This document shows, in pieces, positions 1 to 11,600 of a stretch of DNA of 64,000 nucleotides. The notes beneath the pieces were generated by a model. That model was not told the DNA's origin, did not search any database, and worked only from the letters and a program-made list of their open reading frames with translations. How positions within the stretch are numbered: the stretch's first letter is position 1; the number at the start of each line of letters is the position of its first letter. Both the position numbers and the translations under genes were made by a program. This DNA is from Psococerastis gibbosa (taxonomy: Eukaryota; Arthropoda; Insecta; Psocodea; Psocidae). Where the stretch lies: contig OZ020490.1 of the NCBI GenBank assembly GCA_963971405.1, forward strand, positions 8,170,874 to 8,234,873, written 5' to 3'.

Positions 1-19
1 ACTTATCTAAATTAGAACA
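1..19 (+). repeat. 3' end of the 5' LTR of copia A
   Basis: These bases are identical to 14060-14078 and end in CA just before the primer-binding site. The rest of the 5' LTR lies outside the window. Confidence 0.85.
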
Positions 20-33
20 GGTTATGGGCCCAG
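20..33 (+). other. Primer-binding site of copia A (initiator tRNA-Met internal fragment type)
   Basis: The motif GGTTATGGGCCCAG directly abuts the LTR end. This is the primer site typical of copia, which primes from a half-molecule of initiator tRNA-Met. The same motif follows the 5' LTR of copia C at 21651. Confidence 0.85.
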
Positions 34-91
34 TCACCCAGTGACGTTCTTTAAGTATTTAAGTTTTCAAGTAATGATATACGTGAGTGAA

Positions 92-800
92 TATGGATTT
101 TAAGGCTCAGATTGGTAAGCTCACGGGTGCAACCACATGGAGCACCTGGAAAAGGGCAGTTAACTCTACTTCTTCAGCACCATGATGTGCTAGATGAAAG
201 CTGTGAAAGAAAGAAAGATGCTATGGCACAGTTGATCATATAATATCGCATCTAGATAATCACCATGTGGAACTCACGGCAAAATGTAAATCAAGTAGGT
301 AGTGAAATCTGGTCACATTTGGTATCTATTTATGAGCAAAGCTGTGGACAGCGTATTGATGGACTGTTTGAAACATTTTTCTCGGCACAAATGCAACAGA
401 ATAAAGACGCAGCTAGTTATATTGCACGTTTGCAAAAGACTTTTTATGATATCAACCAGGAATTGGAATATCTCTCTGAAACAAAGCTTCCTGACATTGT
501 ATTGATGTGTCGTATTCTTTCAAAGCTACCACCGGCATACTTTGAGTTTAAGTCGGTGTGAGAGAGTGTTTCTGTTGAAGATCGCACTATTAAAAATTTA
601 ACCGAGCGCTTACGTATGATAAAAATGCGCTTGCCAGCTGATAGTCAAGGAGAGCATAGTGGTACTACTGGGACGTCAGCATCTGCATTGCTGACATGTT
701 ACGGCTGTGGAGGTCAAGGTCATATTAAAAGACGTTGCAGAAGCTCGTAGAAGAGGGGTAGCGGACAAAAACGCGGCCAAAGTCGTGGTCGTGGTCATGG
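92..800 (+). pseudogene. Copia A gag, broken
   Basis: An ATG at 92 opens a gag-like N-terminus that soon shifts frame (in-frame stop near 182). The best segment, 265-558, is a UBN2-type copia gag helix region. It is followed, after a stop at 559-561, by a CCHC zinc knuckle near 700-745 (C-x2-C-x4-H-x4-C) and a basic, Arg/Gly-rich tail with another stop. In the family, gag forms the virus-like particle and binds element RNA. The stops and frameshift make it non-functional. Confidence 0.8.
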
Positions 801-915
801 TACACATCGTAATGCATCTCAAGCTGAAAGTGAAGATTGTGGACTGGTAGTGCAAGAAAACGATTTCTGTCTTGTCGCTGCATGTACTGAACGTGCTGTT
901 ACCGGCTGGGTAGGC

Positions 916-3003
916 TACTGGATTCGGGTGCAAGTTCTCACCTGTCGCCTTGCAAGGATTTGATGCTAGACTATAAACCGTTCGAAGATGAAAAAATGAA
1001 GAATGTGAAGATGGTTCGATTCTTAGCAGCTATGGGTATGGCAAAGTACCGGTGAACATCGCTCATCGTGGTAAAATATCTATAAATAATGTTGTTTACG
1101 TACCTAATTTAAAATGCAATTTGATTTCTGTACACAAGCTTACCGAAAGAGGTTATTCTGTTAAGTTTTTCAAGTCAAAATGTTAAATTTGGTAAGATAG
1201 TAGTTACAGCTACATTTTCAAATGGATTGTATATTTTGGATGAAGCAAATGCTCAAGTTGAATAAGAGAAGACATCATCTGAAAAGGTAAATTTAGCGTG
1301 CAATGGATCTCAGACCAACCAGATGTTGTGGCATAGACGTTTATGTCACTTGAACCATCATCAGATGGGTATTCTGAAGCAAATGTCGGTTGGTGTTACC
1401 TATTCAGGCTCTGGAACGGATCCATGCATTCCCTGCATTAAAGGTAAGCATGCTAGAAATAGTTATAAAAGAGTATCAAGTAGAGAGCGCAGTTCTGAGA
1501 TACTGCAGTTGATTCACAGTGATGTCTGTGGTCCGTTCTCTGTACCTTCTTTTACAGGTTCAAAATACGTATGTCTATTTATAGATGATTACAGCAAAAT
1601 GGTTTTCGGTTACTATATGACTTATAAGAGCGAAGTTTTTAGTAAGTTTAAAGAATTTAAAGCTCTAGTTGAAAAGCAAACTGACAAAAAGATAAGATGT
1701 CTCCGCTGTGACGGAGGGGGAGAATATATTAATAATAACATAAAAAATTATTTGAAAGTGGAAGGTATACGCTATGAGGTAACGAATCCGGAATCACCCG
1801 CAGAAAATGGGTGTAGCGAGCGTTTTAATCGTAAATTAGTCGAGAAGGCTCGTTGTCTATTGACAGAGTCCGGTTTAAGTAAGCAGTATTGGGCTAAAGC
1901 CATGAATACTGTAATTTATGTTAAAAACAGAAGCCCTACTAATAGCCTAAGTGGTGAAATTCCTTTGCAGTTATGGAACCCACAGGCAAACCTTAATCTA
2001 TCTTATCTTAAAGTATTTGGATGCACGGCTTACGTGCATGTGAAAGGTCACAAAACGAAACTTGCTGACCGCAGTAAATTGCACATTTTTCTTGGTTATT
2101 CTGAAGATAGAAAAGGATATTGGCTTATGGATACTAGTAAACCTGGAAAAATAACTTACTCTCGTGACGTAGTTTTCATTGAGTCGCAATTTCCCATGCG
2201 AGATGAATTCAAACCTCAGGTAGAAGATAATGTGCAAACTGTAGTTACAATTAAACCTACAGTTACAGGGACTACACAACCCAACCTACGAAACTTATCC
2301 GTTCGAATTGACTCGAATCAGTTGGAGACTGGGAATACCAGTGATTGCAGCGATTCTGCTGAAAATAGACAGTTGGCGCCAGATGATAGATTCACTGATG
2401 AAGGAGCTATCGAAGAGGGATGTTTGTATGAGCCGAGTGTAATGGACGGGGTAAGTGTTAAATCCCAATATTCGTTAAGAACGAGGAATTTAAATGCAGA
2501 AAATTCTGCAAATCTAGCAGAGTCTTATATGGCTTCATGCTATTCGTATAACGAAAATGATCCATATACAGTGAGTCAAGCTATGCAAAGTAATGAAAAC
2601 AATGCATGGCGCAACGCCATGAATATTGAATATGACTCTATGTTGAAAAATAAAGTTTGGACACTTTGCGAATTGCCAAAAGGAAAAAATCTAATAAAAT
2701 CGAAATGGGTTTTTAAACGAAAAAGAGATACTGATGGCAAAGTTACAAGGCATAAAGCCAGATTGTGGCAAGAGTTTTACTCAAAAGTTTGGTATAGATT
2801 ATGACGCTACTTTTTCCCCGGTAGCAAGGTTGTCAACCCTTAGATTTCTAATTGCGCTAGCGGCAGAAAAAGGTTTTCAAATCAGTCATCTGGACATCAC
2901 TACGGCATATCTCAATGGAGATCTTAAGGAGCATCTATATATGGAGCAGCCAGAAGGCTTCGTAGTGAAAGGAAAAGAAAAGCTTGTTTGCAAGCTTAAC
3001 AAT
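916..3003 (+). pseudogene. Copia A pol: protease, integrase and first part of RT
   Basis: An aspartic protease motif DSGAS is read near 922-936, followed by protease-type sequence and stops. From 1323 a long ORF gives the GAG-pre-integrase HHCC zinc region, then the integrase core with HSD (about 1518), RCDGGGEY (about 1706) and NGCSERF (about 1808), which supply the D, D and E of the catalytic triad. RT begins at about 2600. A one-base frameshift near 2766 moves the RT into another frame (2734-3003), which reads FSPVAR and the PEGF motif. The RT stops abruptly at 3003 where gypsy sequence begins, before the YVDD box. Copia order (IN before RT) is clear. Confidence 0.9.
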
Positions 3004-3006
3004 TAA

Positions 3007-3306
3007 AGCGATATACGGTAAGGAAAGTCAAGAACACAGGTCTCCTGTAAAGCTTTGCGACAAGAAAAATAAAACATTTTTGAAGAATTTAGGCCTAGAA
3101 GGAGTTTGTTTAAGATGCTCTAAAACACATGATGAAGAATGTCGAATTCCAAAAGAGAAATTGAAATGTACAAGCTGTAAAAATTGGGCGCACTTATCTA
3201 AGGTATGTATCAAAACTTTATATCGAAAACAAAGGAATGTTAATCAAGCTACAGAGGACGATTATGAGTCAGGAGACGATTTGTCTGCATATTCTACAGG
3301 AATATA
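3007..3306 (+). pseudogene. Gypsy B gag C-terminal remnant with zinc fingers
   Basis: The frame carries two Cys/His clusters (CLRCSKTHDEEC and CTSCKNWAHLSKVC) of nucleocapsid type, then an acidic tail with a stop at 3305. The gag N-terminus and 5' LTR are absent. The first finger is followed by basic sequence, as in gypsy elements whose nucleocapsid leads straight into protease. No usable start codon belongs to gypsy here. Confidence 0.7.
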
Positions 3307-3319
3307 GAAAATTATTGTT

Positions 3320-3814
3320 ATTTTTCAAAATCAAATAGACAGCGCAGCACGATATGAAGTCAAAGTTGCTATAGAAGGCGTACCGATGATCTTTGACGTA
3401 GACTCGGGATCAGGTTACACATTTTTACCCAGAAATATGTTAACATTGATCAAAGACAAGGTAACAGTAAAACCAGCAGACGTACGTTTCCGTTCTTTTA
3501 CGAAAAATATTTTCAAACCTGACGGTAAAGTTACGGTAAATGCTACATACAAAAATAAGAATATTACTGAAGAGATTTACATTGTGCCCGAAGAATACTG
3601 TGTCTTACTTGGCAGAACTTGGATTCGAAAATTGGGAATACATTTAATTGAACTTGATCAATTTTCTTCGAATGATAAATCCATTCAACTCATTAACTCA
3701 ACTGACGATGTATTTAATGAATACGCAGATATATTTACAGAACAAATTGGGTGTGCATCGAATTTTCAAGTATCGCTTAAGTTGCGAGAAAATGCAACTC
3801 CAATTTTTCATTGA
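3320..3814 (+). pseudogene. Gypsy B protease and pol linker
   Basis: A retropepsin-like domain with DVDSGSGYTFL near 3395-3427 and the late motif VLLGRTWIRKLG (about 3604) gives the two conserved ends of an aspartic protease monomer. The frame runs into the linker before RT and stops at 3812-3814. Homologous pol coding continues past that stop in the same frame to another stop near 3890. At least two nonsense changes therefore separate protease from RT. Confidence 0.75.
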
Positions 3815-3869
3815 GAAAGAGAAGTGCCGTATGCATTACGTGAAGAAGTAAACAAGGAACTTGACAGCT

Positions 3870-5085
3870 TGGAGAAACAAGGAATAATTTGAAAAATCGA
3901 CCAAAGTGATTGGGGTTCGCCTCTAGTAGTAATACAGAAAAAAATGGTGGTGTTCGACTTTGTGTAGACTATAAAGTCGGAGTAAATCAACGACTCATTG
4001 GAGCGCACTATCCGATAAAAAAAATTGACGAAATTCTCAATACACTGAAAGACTCAAAGTATTTCTGTCAGCTGGACTTATACAAAGCATACCTGCATGT
4101 ACCGGTCGACCAAGAATCAAGTGAATATCAAACAATTTCGACACACAGAGGTACTTACCGTATGAACCGACTCTCTTTTGGCATAAAACCAGCACCGGCT
4201 GAATTCAACAAAATCATGGATGAGATGTTGCGAGGACTCAAAAAAGCTAATTCATTTTTTGACGATATTGTCATCCATGGGACAACACGAGAAGAGTGTA
4301 GAGATAACCTTATTGAGTGTCTGAAGCGATTACGGCAGAATGGATTTCATTTGAACAAAAAGAAATGTTTCTTTTTTCAAACAAGTATCGATTTTTTGGG
4401 ACATGTGGTAGAACACAATAAAATTCGTAAATCACCCGAAAAAATTAGAGCAGTCATGGAAATGCCACGCCCGACTTCAAAAGAAGCTGTTCAACAATTT
4501 TTGGGGATGGTAACATATTATTCCAGGTTCATTCCAAACTTATTGACTTTAACTTTTCACTTACGTCAACTTTTGAAAAAAAATGTACTTTTTAAGTGGT
4601 CAACTGCGTGCGAAAAGGCTTTCATAAAACTCAAGAGGGAAATGTGCAGTAATCGTGTTCTCATACCTTTCAATGAACAATTACCGGTACAACTAGCTTG
4701 TGACGCAAGTCCGCATGGAATCTCAGGAATATTAAGTCACATGTTACCAAATGAAGAAGAACGGCCGATAGCTTTTGCGTCAAGATCACTAACGTCAGCA
4801 GAAGAACATTACTCACAACTAGATCGTGAGGCACTTGTAATAATATTTTCAGTGCAGCACTTTTACCAGTACTTGATAGCTCGACCGTTCAAATTGATCA
4901 CAGATAATCAACCATTACTTCGCATTTTCCATGAAAATGCTCAGATACCAAAAATGACGTCGTCGCGCCTCCAGAGATATGCGGCGTACCTTTCCCAATT
5001 TAACTATCAAGTTATGTTCAAGAAGGGGATTGACAATACTAATGCCGATTGTCTATCAAAGGGCACCAATAAAAGTGAAACCTGA
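3870..5085 (+). pseudogene. Gypsy B reverse transcriptase and RNase H
   Basis: The ORF from 3910 reads the RT fingers (LCVDYK), LDLYKAY, a SFGIKPAPAEF palm motif and FFDDIV at about 4254-4268, the catalytic Asp pair. Connection and RNase H follow: ACDASPHGISG (about 4699), the SRSLTSAEEHYSQLDREAL box and a TDNQPLL motif. The domain is complete to 5085 in one frame. It is linked to protease by a frameshift at a poly-A run near 3940 and to integrase by another before 5090. Gypsy order (RT-RH-IN) separates it from copia A. Confidence 0.85.
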
Positions 5086-6486
5086 AATTGAGGGAGAAAT
5101 CAATTCACAAGTTAATTCGATAAACTTCACTTCAGTGTTTGCTATTTCATCAATTAAAGTAAACTACAAAACCTTGCGTGAAGAAATAGATAAAGATGAG
5201 GAACTTCGAGTAATCCGAAATGAACTAGATACAAGCACAGAATTGGATACAGAGTTTACTTTAGATGCAGGCCTGATCTTCCGGGGACATCGAGTAGTAA
5301 TCCCAAGATCAATGCAAACAACAGTGTTAGATGAATTACATCACACTCATTTGGGAATTACCAAAATGAAACAATTTGCTCGTAGATTTGTATATTGGAA
5401 GAATATCGATAAAGATATCGAAGAACTTGTACGAGCATGCAAATCGTGTGCAGTGATTAAAAATAGTCCACCGAAATCACCACTACATCATTGGGAAGAA
5501 CCGCAGTCTAATTGGGAACGAATTCACATAGATTATGCGGGACCCTTTCAAGGATTTTATTTTTTAATAGTTATGGACGCAAAATCAAAGTGGGCAGAAA
5601 TTGCAACTGTAACCAACGCTCCATCTACTGAATCAACTATCGAAATTCTTACAGACCTGTTTACTAGACATGGTTATTGCAATTCTATCGTCTCTGATAA
5701 TGCTTCTATTTTTACCAGTCAAGAAATGCAGTTATTCTGTAGAGACCGAGCTATTTTTCAAAAATTCATAGCACCAGGACATCCTGCCACAAATGGATTA
5801 GCAGAACGAAACGTACAGACTTTAAAAAAGAAACTAGGGGCTATGGTGGACGTGCAAATTCCTATGAAAAAAAACTTCAAGAAATACTTTTTCGTTATTG
5901 AGTTACGCCCTTAAAAAGTGGTCTGACACCTTCAGAGCTATATTTAAATCGACAAATGCGATGTCAATTGGATGCATTGATACCCTTCAAAGAGTCAAAA
6001 AAGTTATCGATCAGTTCAAAAAGAACTAGACAGTTTCAGACAAATGACACTGTATTTGCACGATATTATTCGAATAATAAAAGCTTCTGGAAGGAAGGCA
6101 TAATAATTAAAAAATTGGGACTGCTCCATTACTTGGTACAATTAGACGATGGATACATTTTCAAGCGACACATCAATCAACTGTTAGCGAGTCAAGTAAC
6201 TGCAAAGAAAAGGGTTCCTTTTGCGGACGAACGCGGGAGTCCAACTCAAACTGTTTATCAACCTACGGAACTATCGACCAACGAGACTCCTCGAGTGGAA
6301 GTACCTACTTATCAAACTCCGGAGCCATCGACCAACGAGATTCCTCGAGTGGAAGTACCTATCGATCAACCTCCGGATACATCGACCGAAGAGGCTCCTC
6401 GGGTAGAAGAACCAGAAGATCCGAGTCTCAACCGTCCTCAAAGACGTAGGCGCCCTCCAGCCTATTTAGAGGACTACACATTTTAA
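5083..6486 (+). pseudogene. Gypsy B integrase and repeat-bearing C-terminal tail
   Basis: The H2C2 zinc region (HHTHLG...CKSCAV, about 5337-5453) is followed by the core with HIDYAGPF (about 5524), SDNASIF (about 5696) and LAERN (about 5799), giving D, D and E. The frame breaks at about 5912 and resumes at 5956 in another frame. The last 90 residues hold three copies of a roughly 20-residue unit built around TNExPRVEVP, then an Arg-rich motif and a stop at 6484-6486. The tail is unlike a chromodomain. The frameshifts make the polyprotein non-functional. Confidence 0.8.
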
Positions 6487-6497
6487 GGGAGGAAGAC
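6485..6497 (+). other. Polypurine tract of gypsy B
   Basis: A purine-rich run (AAGGGAGGAAGA) sits between the pol stop and the TGTGATATCC that opens the LTR. This is the normal site for plus-strand priming. Confidence 0.6.
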
Positions 6498-6637
6498 TGT
6501 GATATCCTTCAGTTCAAATTTGGCGCTATTTTCAATTCGAGTGTTCGATTGTGCTTTTTGATTGTTGTTGATTCAAGGTCGAAAGTAAAATCCTGAATAA
6601 TGGCTAACCACGTTTATCTCTAATAAAGAGTATTTAA
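6498..6637 (+). repeat. 3' LTR of gypsy B, first part (second part about 13125-13158)
   Basis: The LTR opens with TGT after the purine tract and has a possible AATAAA signal at about 6622. It is interrupted at TTAA (6634-6637). The sequence after the TTAA at 13121 is AT-rich, runs to an ACA end and then returns to copia coding sequence. The joined length would be about 174 bp. No 5' LTR is present for comparison, so the boundaries are inferred. Confidence 0.55.
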
Positions 6638-6948
6638 GAGTGAACAGCCCGTAGGAAATTTTGGCAATTCCATATTTGGTACCACAGAGCAAAAAGAGAA
6701 TAATTTTTTAGAATAGTTCAATTTTTGTCAAGTTGTCAACACACATTGGGAGATCCTTGAGGGTCGGCAGCAGGTATACGAGCGAAGGGTGTGAGTGATG
6801 ACTCATCATCTGATATATTTACGACCCTCTATGCCTCAATAACAGCCGAGTTCCTATATTCCTTCATCCAGCCAAAAAGCAGTGGCGTGCCGTATCTTCC
6901 AGGCCGCAGTTACAGCAGTGGCGTCTCCTTACATTTTGTATTCTTTAT

Positions 6949-6975
6949 GAGAATACAAGCCGTAGAATGGTGTTT
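6949..6975 (+). repeat. Internal copy of the TTAA-transposon terminus
   Basis: This stretch, next to TTAT, matches the inward-reading right end of the transposon (13096-13120) at 23 of 26 bases, including CCGTAGAATGGTGTTT. It may be the true left end, or a subterminal repeat left by an earlier insertion. Confidence 0.5.
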
Positions 6976-7140
6976 TGACATATGTATAAACACATGTGAA
7001 GCATGTTCCAATGATTTATGATTGCATTAAATGTCTACCATAATTAAAAAGGCAATGATATGGGATGTAAATAAATGTATTGACTTACAATTTTGATTTG
7101 TACAGTCACGTATGAGAAAAAGTTTTTGCTTTCCTGTTTG

Positions 7141-7330
7141 TTCGTAATATATACAGGGTGTTCCAGACCACCCGGACACCCCCTATATCTCGGTTATTAC
7201 GAGGAATTTTGAAATGCGGTAAAAATCTACGATAACAAAGTCAAGATTGAACTACCTTATGGTGCAATCAAATGTTTTTTTCGGGGAGTCCGAAAGGGGA
7301 GTTTCAGGGGGTCATAGGTGGTATCTCGGA
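7141..7330. other. ACAGGGTGTTCC-type repeat end, unassigned
   Basis: A motif TACAGGGTGTTCC at about 7153 opens a stretch that looks like the end of a dispersed insect repeat. I cannot find its partner end, so no family is assigned. Confidence 0.3.
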
Positions 7331-7386
7331 ATTTTCAAATGCAAAGGTATAACGTATTGCATATCAAATGAAAGCCCTGTGAGGGA

Positions 7387-7615
7387 TATCCTTTTCATCC
7401 AGAACCCTTAGGACTCTTTTAAGGAGTATAGCCTCAAAGAATTGGCGCATTGTGGCCCCATTGTTTTTTAATCTACTCAGTGAGTCTAATAATCTGCTGT
7501 TGTGTGCTACAGCCTTTCCGGATACCAAAAGGTTCTGGACGCAGGATATCCTTTTCATCCAGAACCTTGAGGACTCTTTTAAGGATTATAGCCCCCCCCC
7601 CTCAAAAATTTGGGA
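7387..7615. repeat. Direct repeat pair of about 65 bp inside the TTAA transposon
   Basis: The block starting GGATATCCTTTTCATCCAG occurs at about 7387 and again at about 7547, with matching sequence for some 65 bases and a 160-bp offset. It is non-coding. Confidence 0.6.
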
Positions 7616-7661
7616 ATTTACATCAATCCCGGGAAATAGCAGAGCTCAAAGCAGGCATTAA

Positions 7662-8565
7662 CAGTGTACAGCCCTTAGGGAAATTGGAAATTAAATTTAA
7701 CATTTTATTTATTATTTAATTAACTAAGCAAGTTCATAAAGATTTGGCCCACTTAAGTTCTAGAAGACTACTTCATGCATCGTATAATAAAGTATTTTTA
7801 ATTTTTGAAGTTCTAGTTTTTTCATAAACACGATAATAATTTATACTCGGTAATTTATAATACGCAATGCGTTTCACCGTGAATTTTCTATCATTTAAAA
7901 AAAAAACCTTTTTTCCACAAAACCAAATAGATTTTTGCGAAAGCAACCTGCTCGGTTTCGTTACTCAATTAAACACATAATTCATGCCTGAAGGTAGAAA
8001 TCATCGATAGAAAGGTTTCGCAGAGAAATTATTTTTTAGTCATTTTTCATTCAAATTTAGTTATTTTTATTTTTTTACCCCCAGACAGAAACTATCAAGG
8101 GGCAAGCGACCCCCCCCCCCCATATTGTAAACATTAATGGCGACTGCAATATACTGTATGTGAATTTAGAAGAAATCGTTGGAGCCGTATTTGAGAAATA
8201 AATTGTTAGACGTTTTTTTGGAGATTTTTGAAAATAACCCCCCCCCCCCAAATTGAGTAAGCCCCATTTAAAAAAATTGTCTCGAGGTATGATTTTTGTA
8301 AACCTACATACCAAATATCATCAAAATCGGCCGAGTAGTTTGCCCGGAAATCGATGAACAGACAGACAGACAGAGCTACAGACAGTCATTTCGTAAAAAG
8401 ATTTTTTTTGGTTCCTGAGACCTCAAAACGTGTAAATCCGTTGAAATCTCGAAATCGAAAATTTCGACCATCACAAAGCTTTCCTTATACTAGGCTACGT
8501 ATAAATTGGAAAGCAATAAAAGGTACTAAATATCGGGCTGCCAATTTCCTACGGGCTGTTAATTC
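7662..8565. mobile_element. TTAA-flanked MITE interrupted by a half foldback element
   Basis: TTAA at 7658-7661 is followed by CAGTGTACAGCCC. The interior to about 7860 matches the MITE at 20691-20986 (shared AATTAACTAAGCAAGTT and CTTCATGCATCGTATAATAA). The other end, GGGCTGCCAATTTCC to the TTAA at 8566-8569, lies beyond a foldback fragment at 7861-8520. The inverted ends resemble those of the surrounding transposon, so this is likely a non-autonomous relative. Confidence 0.6.
7861..8520 (+). mobile_element. Half copy of the foldback element family
   Basis: This block matches the left arm of the palindromic element at 30070-31808. Shared landmarks are CTATCAAGGGGCAAGCGACC, the GACAGACAGACAGAGC run and the centre ATAAATTGGAAAGCAATAAA. 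Only one arm is present. It includes two poly-C tracts and has no supported ORF. Confidence 0.7.
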
Positions 8566-8623
8566 TAAAAGACCGCCGTTATGGCAAAGAGAGGGAAGGA
8601 CTGAGACTGGGCGAGCACTAATT

Positions 8624-11600
8624 CTAAAAAACACTTAGAAAGGCCTGTCTGATGTCGTTAGTCCGCTCTGCAAGGGTGTACCGTGGTGAAACAATTTCGC
8701 ATAATAAGGCTTCCTTGTAAAACCTCTCGAGTTTTGGCACCATGACTGAACGCCAAAGACTCTGGTCCCTGGTAACTTCAATGACCTCTTGCCAATGAGG
8801 CGTGTATATGAAAAGGTAGCACTTATTCACCTTCAAAATGTTCAGCTGCCCCTGTATCTGGTAGTGCCAGTAACTTTTTGGTTTAAGCTGGACGACACCT
8901 TTTTCGCCGCCAAGTTTCAACATTGCAGTCTTCTTCTGCCTGACAGCATCTGCCAGCGACGTCGTCTCAGCTTTTGTGGCTGCCCACAAACATTTTATCT
9001 CCAGTAGAGCATCCTCTCCACAAACTAATCCGTCGGGCGAAGCAGCGAGAAAGGGATACGTGGGATCAACAAAGAGACCAAATTTTTTCACTTTCTTGCC
9101 GTTTTTGCAGCAAAATATTTCCCGGGCCAAATCCTCGTTCGTTTTCCCAAACTTTACGGCTTGAGTCCGTGAAATATCACTGTACAGGATCGACTTCACA
9201 GTGTTTCGGGTTGAGGTCGTTGGCCTTAAGCACATCACTTTACCAAAATTTGAAGCAGTGAGGCGTTTCACCCTTTCCACCATCCAATCTTCCGAAAGGT
9301 CTTGACCCATTGTCCTCAACTGTAATTCTTCCGGATCAACAGAACTCAACTCTTCTAGGAAACGCTCTTTACTCTGACGCAACTGCGATTCTGGGATATC
9401 TGGAATATCCTCAACGTCCCCGTAATCTTCATCTGGACCTGCTTCTTCTTTCCACTGAGTCGGTTTGCTTCTTTTAAACAGTTCTCGCCGTCGCCTGTTA
9501 TGTTCCGTTCTTAATTTTGCCCGTGAAACGTATCCCTTCGTTCTACTCCCTGGGGTTCGAATGTTACAAATACGCCGTGCGACATCTGCTAAAAAGGCAC
9601 CCTCGTTAAATTGAAGACATGCGGCTTCCATTCTCATGTTGTAACTTCCGCGAGCACCATAAAAAATTCTCTTGCCACCAATTAATTTATTTGCTAGGCT
9701 ATTGAGTTGTTCGCATAGATTGCTGTCAACATCAAGCAAGAGTGAATCAGCATGGTGTGCGACCCTGGTCATCAATCTTATCAAATCATCAGCTAGGCCA
9801 GATTTTGTCATCACATTGTACAAGCTGGACTCATTTACGCCTTTCTCTTTGCAATAGTACTCCAGGCAATCATGATGAAGACCAAGTATGTGTTTAGGGG
9901 CATTTAAAATGTCCTTGTGCAATCCCTCACAACGAATTGATGAAAGGCCAGCTGCATTTTTCCAATGCTTAATCGCGCCTCTCACAGCCTGGCGAAAGCG
10001 GAAAACGTTGGATGCTAAGGCTTTTCGCTCTGCTATGGGGAACTTAGTCGCCTTCAAAAACCCACGCAAGTGGCCGTCCATATTTCTGAGTAAATGGTTG
10101 CGGCATTCCACTTTTTTTATTGCAACGGTAAATCCGTACGGCTGTGCCCCTAATAGACGCTTCATAACACTTGAATCCCCATCACCAATGAGCCTCGTGT
10201 AAGCAATGCCTTGCGTCTGTATGCTCCGCCGAAATCCCTCAACAATTATATCAGCTTCCATGGCAGTTGAGGAACGTTTCCAGTTCCTAAAGCATTTGTG
10301 GGGCGCCTTCTTCCCCGTTTTTTTTTCTCTACAACACAAGGAGCAGAACTTATTACGCGTGCCCACAAAAACAACTTTCCTTGTCCTGTACCCAATAATT
10401 GACGCCATCCCCGACAACGAATTATATTTCGTCTTATATGACCTCTTAGCCCACATTCCATCAGCCACAACTGTAATAAAAGGAGTGCCATCTGGCAAGA
10501 CGTCTCCAGCTTCTAAAGCTAACTGTTTTTCTTCAGCCGCAGCTGCAGCCATGGACTGAGAAAGGCTAGCTCCAATTCGCTCGGACACTTTCAGTCCCTC
10601 TTTCATAAATTTTCTCTCACTCATGAAAGGGATGTTCAACGCAGCAAAAATTGGTTCAGCGGCTGCAAAGCCCACACCACCAGATATCACGCCGTTCACC
10701 AAATTACCTTCGATGTTTTCATCGTTAGGCTGAAGGGCGTATTTTCTAGTGGAGTTGCACATGCGGCATTGAAATAGCAACTGCACCGTCATTATGCTGT
10801 GCTTTTTTATGGGCACCTCCCTTATGAAGTCCATGTCAGCAATAGTGCACATGAATGGTTTGTGCACGTCATTTTTTAATTGGGTGAAGAGGTGAGCCAA
10901 GTTAACAATCCTGTTGCCTGGTAAAGTACCAGTTGGCAAAATTGTGTTGGGCTCATCGGCCCCGATGGACTGATTGCCAACAGTCTCATTAACTGGGTCC
11001 TCTTCCTCCATAAGAAATGGGCTGGGCTCATCGGCCCCAATGGATTGATTGCTAATGACTGTCTCATCAGCTGGGCCCTCTTCCTCCATAGCAATTGGGC
11101 CAGCAAGATTAAGGCTGTCAGAGACGTCGTCTGGCGTGGATGTTAAAATAACACCTTCTCTTTTAAGATAATTATCAACCCTACAAAAAAGTATTAGACA
11201 TAAATATAACAGCAGTGAATATTGTATAAGCTTACACCATGGTTTGATTATACTCTACTGTTCATGCAATCACAATTGGGGATACACATTGTATATATTG
11301 TAGTTATTTTTTCGTCTCCGAGGTAGAGACTCAGTTTCTGGGCCCAGTGTTCTGCCAATCAGACGCAATGGTCGGTGCTGACCCAAAGGTCGTTGAACTG
11401 TTTAAGTCGTTGGTCTCTTTTCGGTGGTGGAAGGATTAGCCGCTAGATATTTCCACTTTGCATTGCCTGGGGTACGCCCGATCGTAATATAATAATAGGA
11501 CTCGTAAATGTAGTGACGAACAACACATAGTCTACTGGTTTCAATTTCACTATATTTACTGCTCAAATGCAAATGCTAATTTCAGAGTAAGGCACTATAT

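Noticed and set aside
6660-6690. Possible gypsy primer-binding site (TTGGTACCACAGAGC) after the 3' LTR
   Set aside because: It would imply a tandem LTR-internal arrangement, but it lies inside the TTAA transposon by my boundaries and no gag follows it.
6791-7021. Short plus-strand ORF
   Set aside because: No recognisable domain, and it crosses the internal TTAA-transposon end.
8789-10559. Plus-strand ORFs opposite the transposase gene
   Set aside because: They are antisense shadows of the 821-codon exon and carry no domain motifs.
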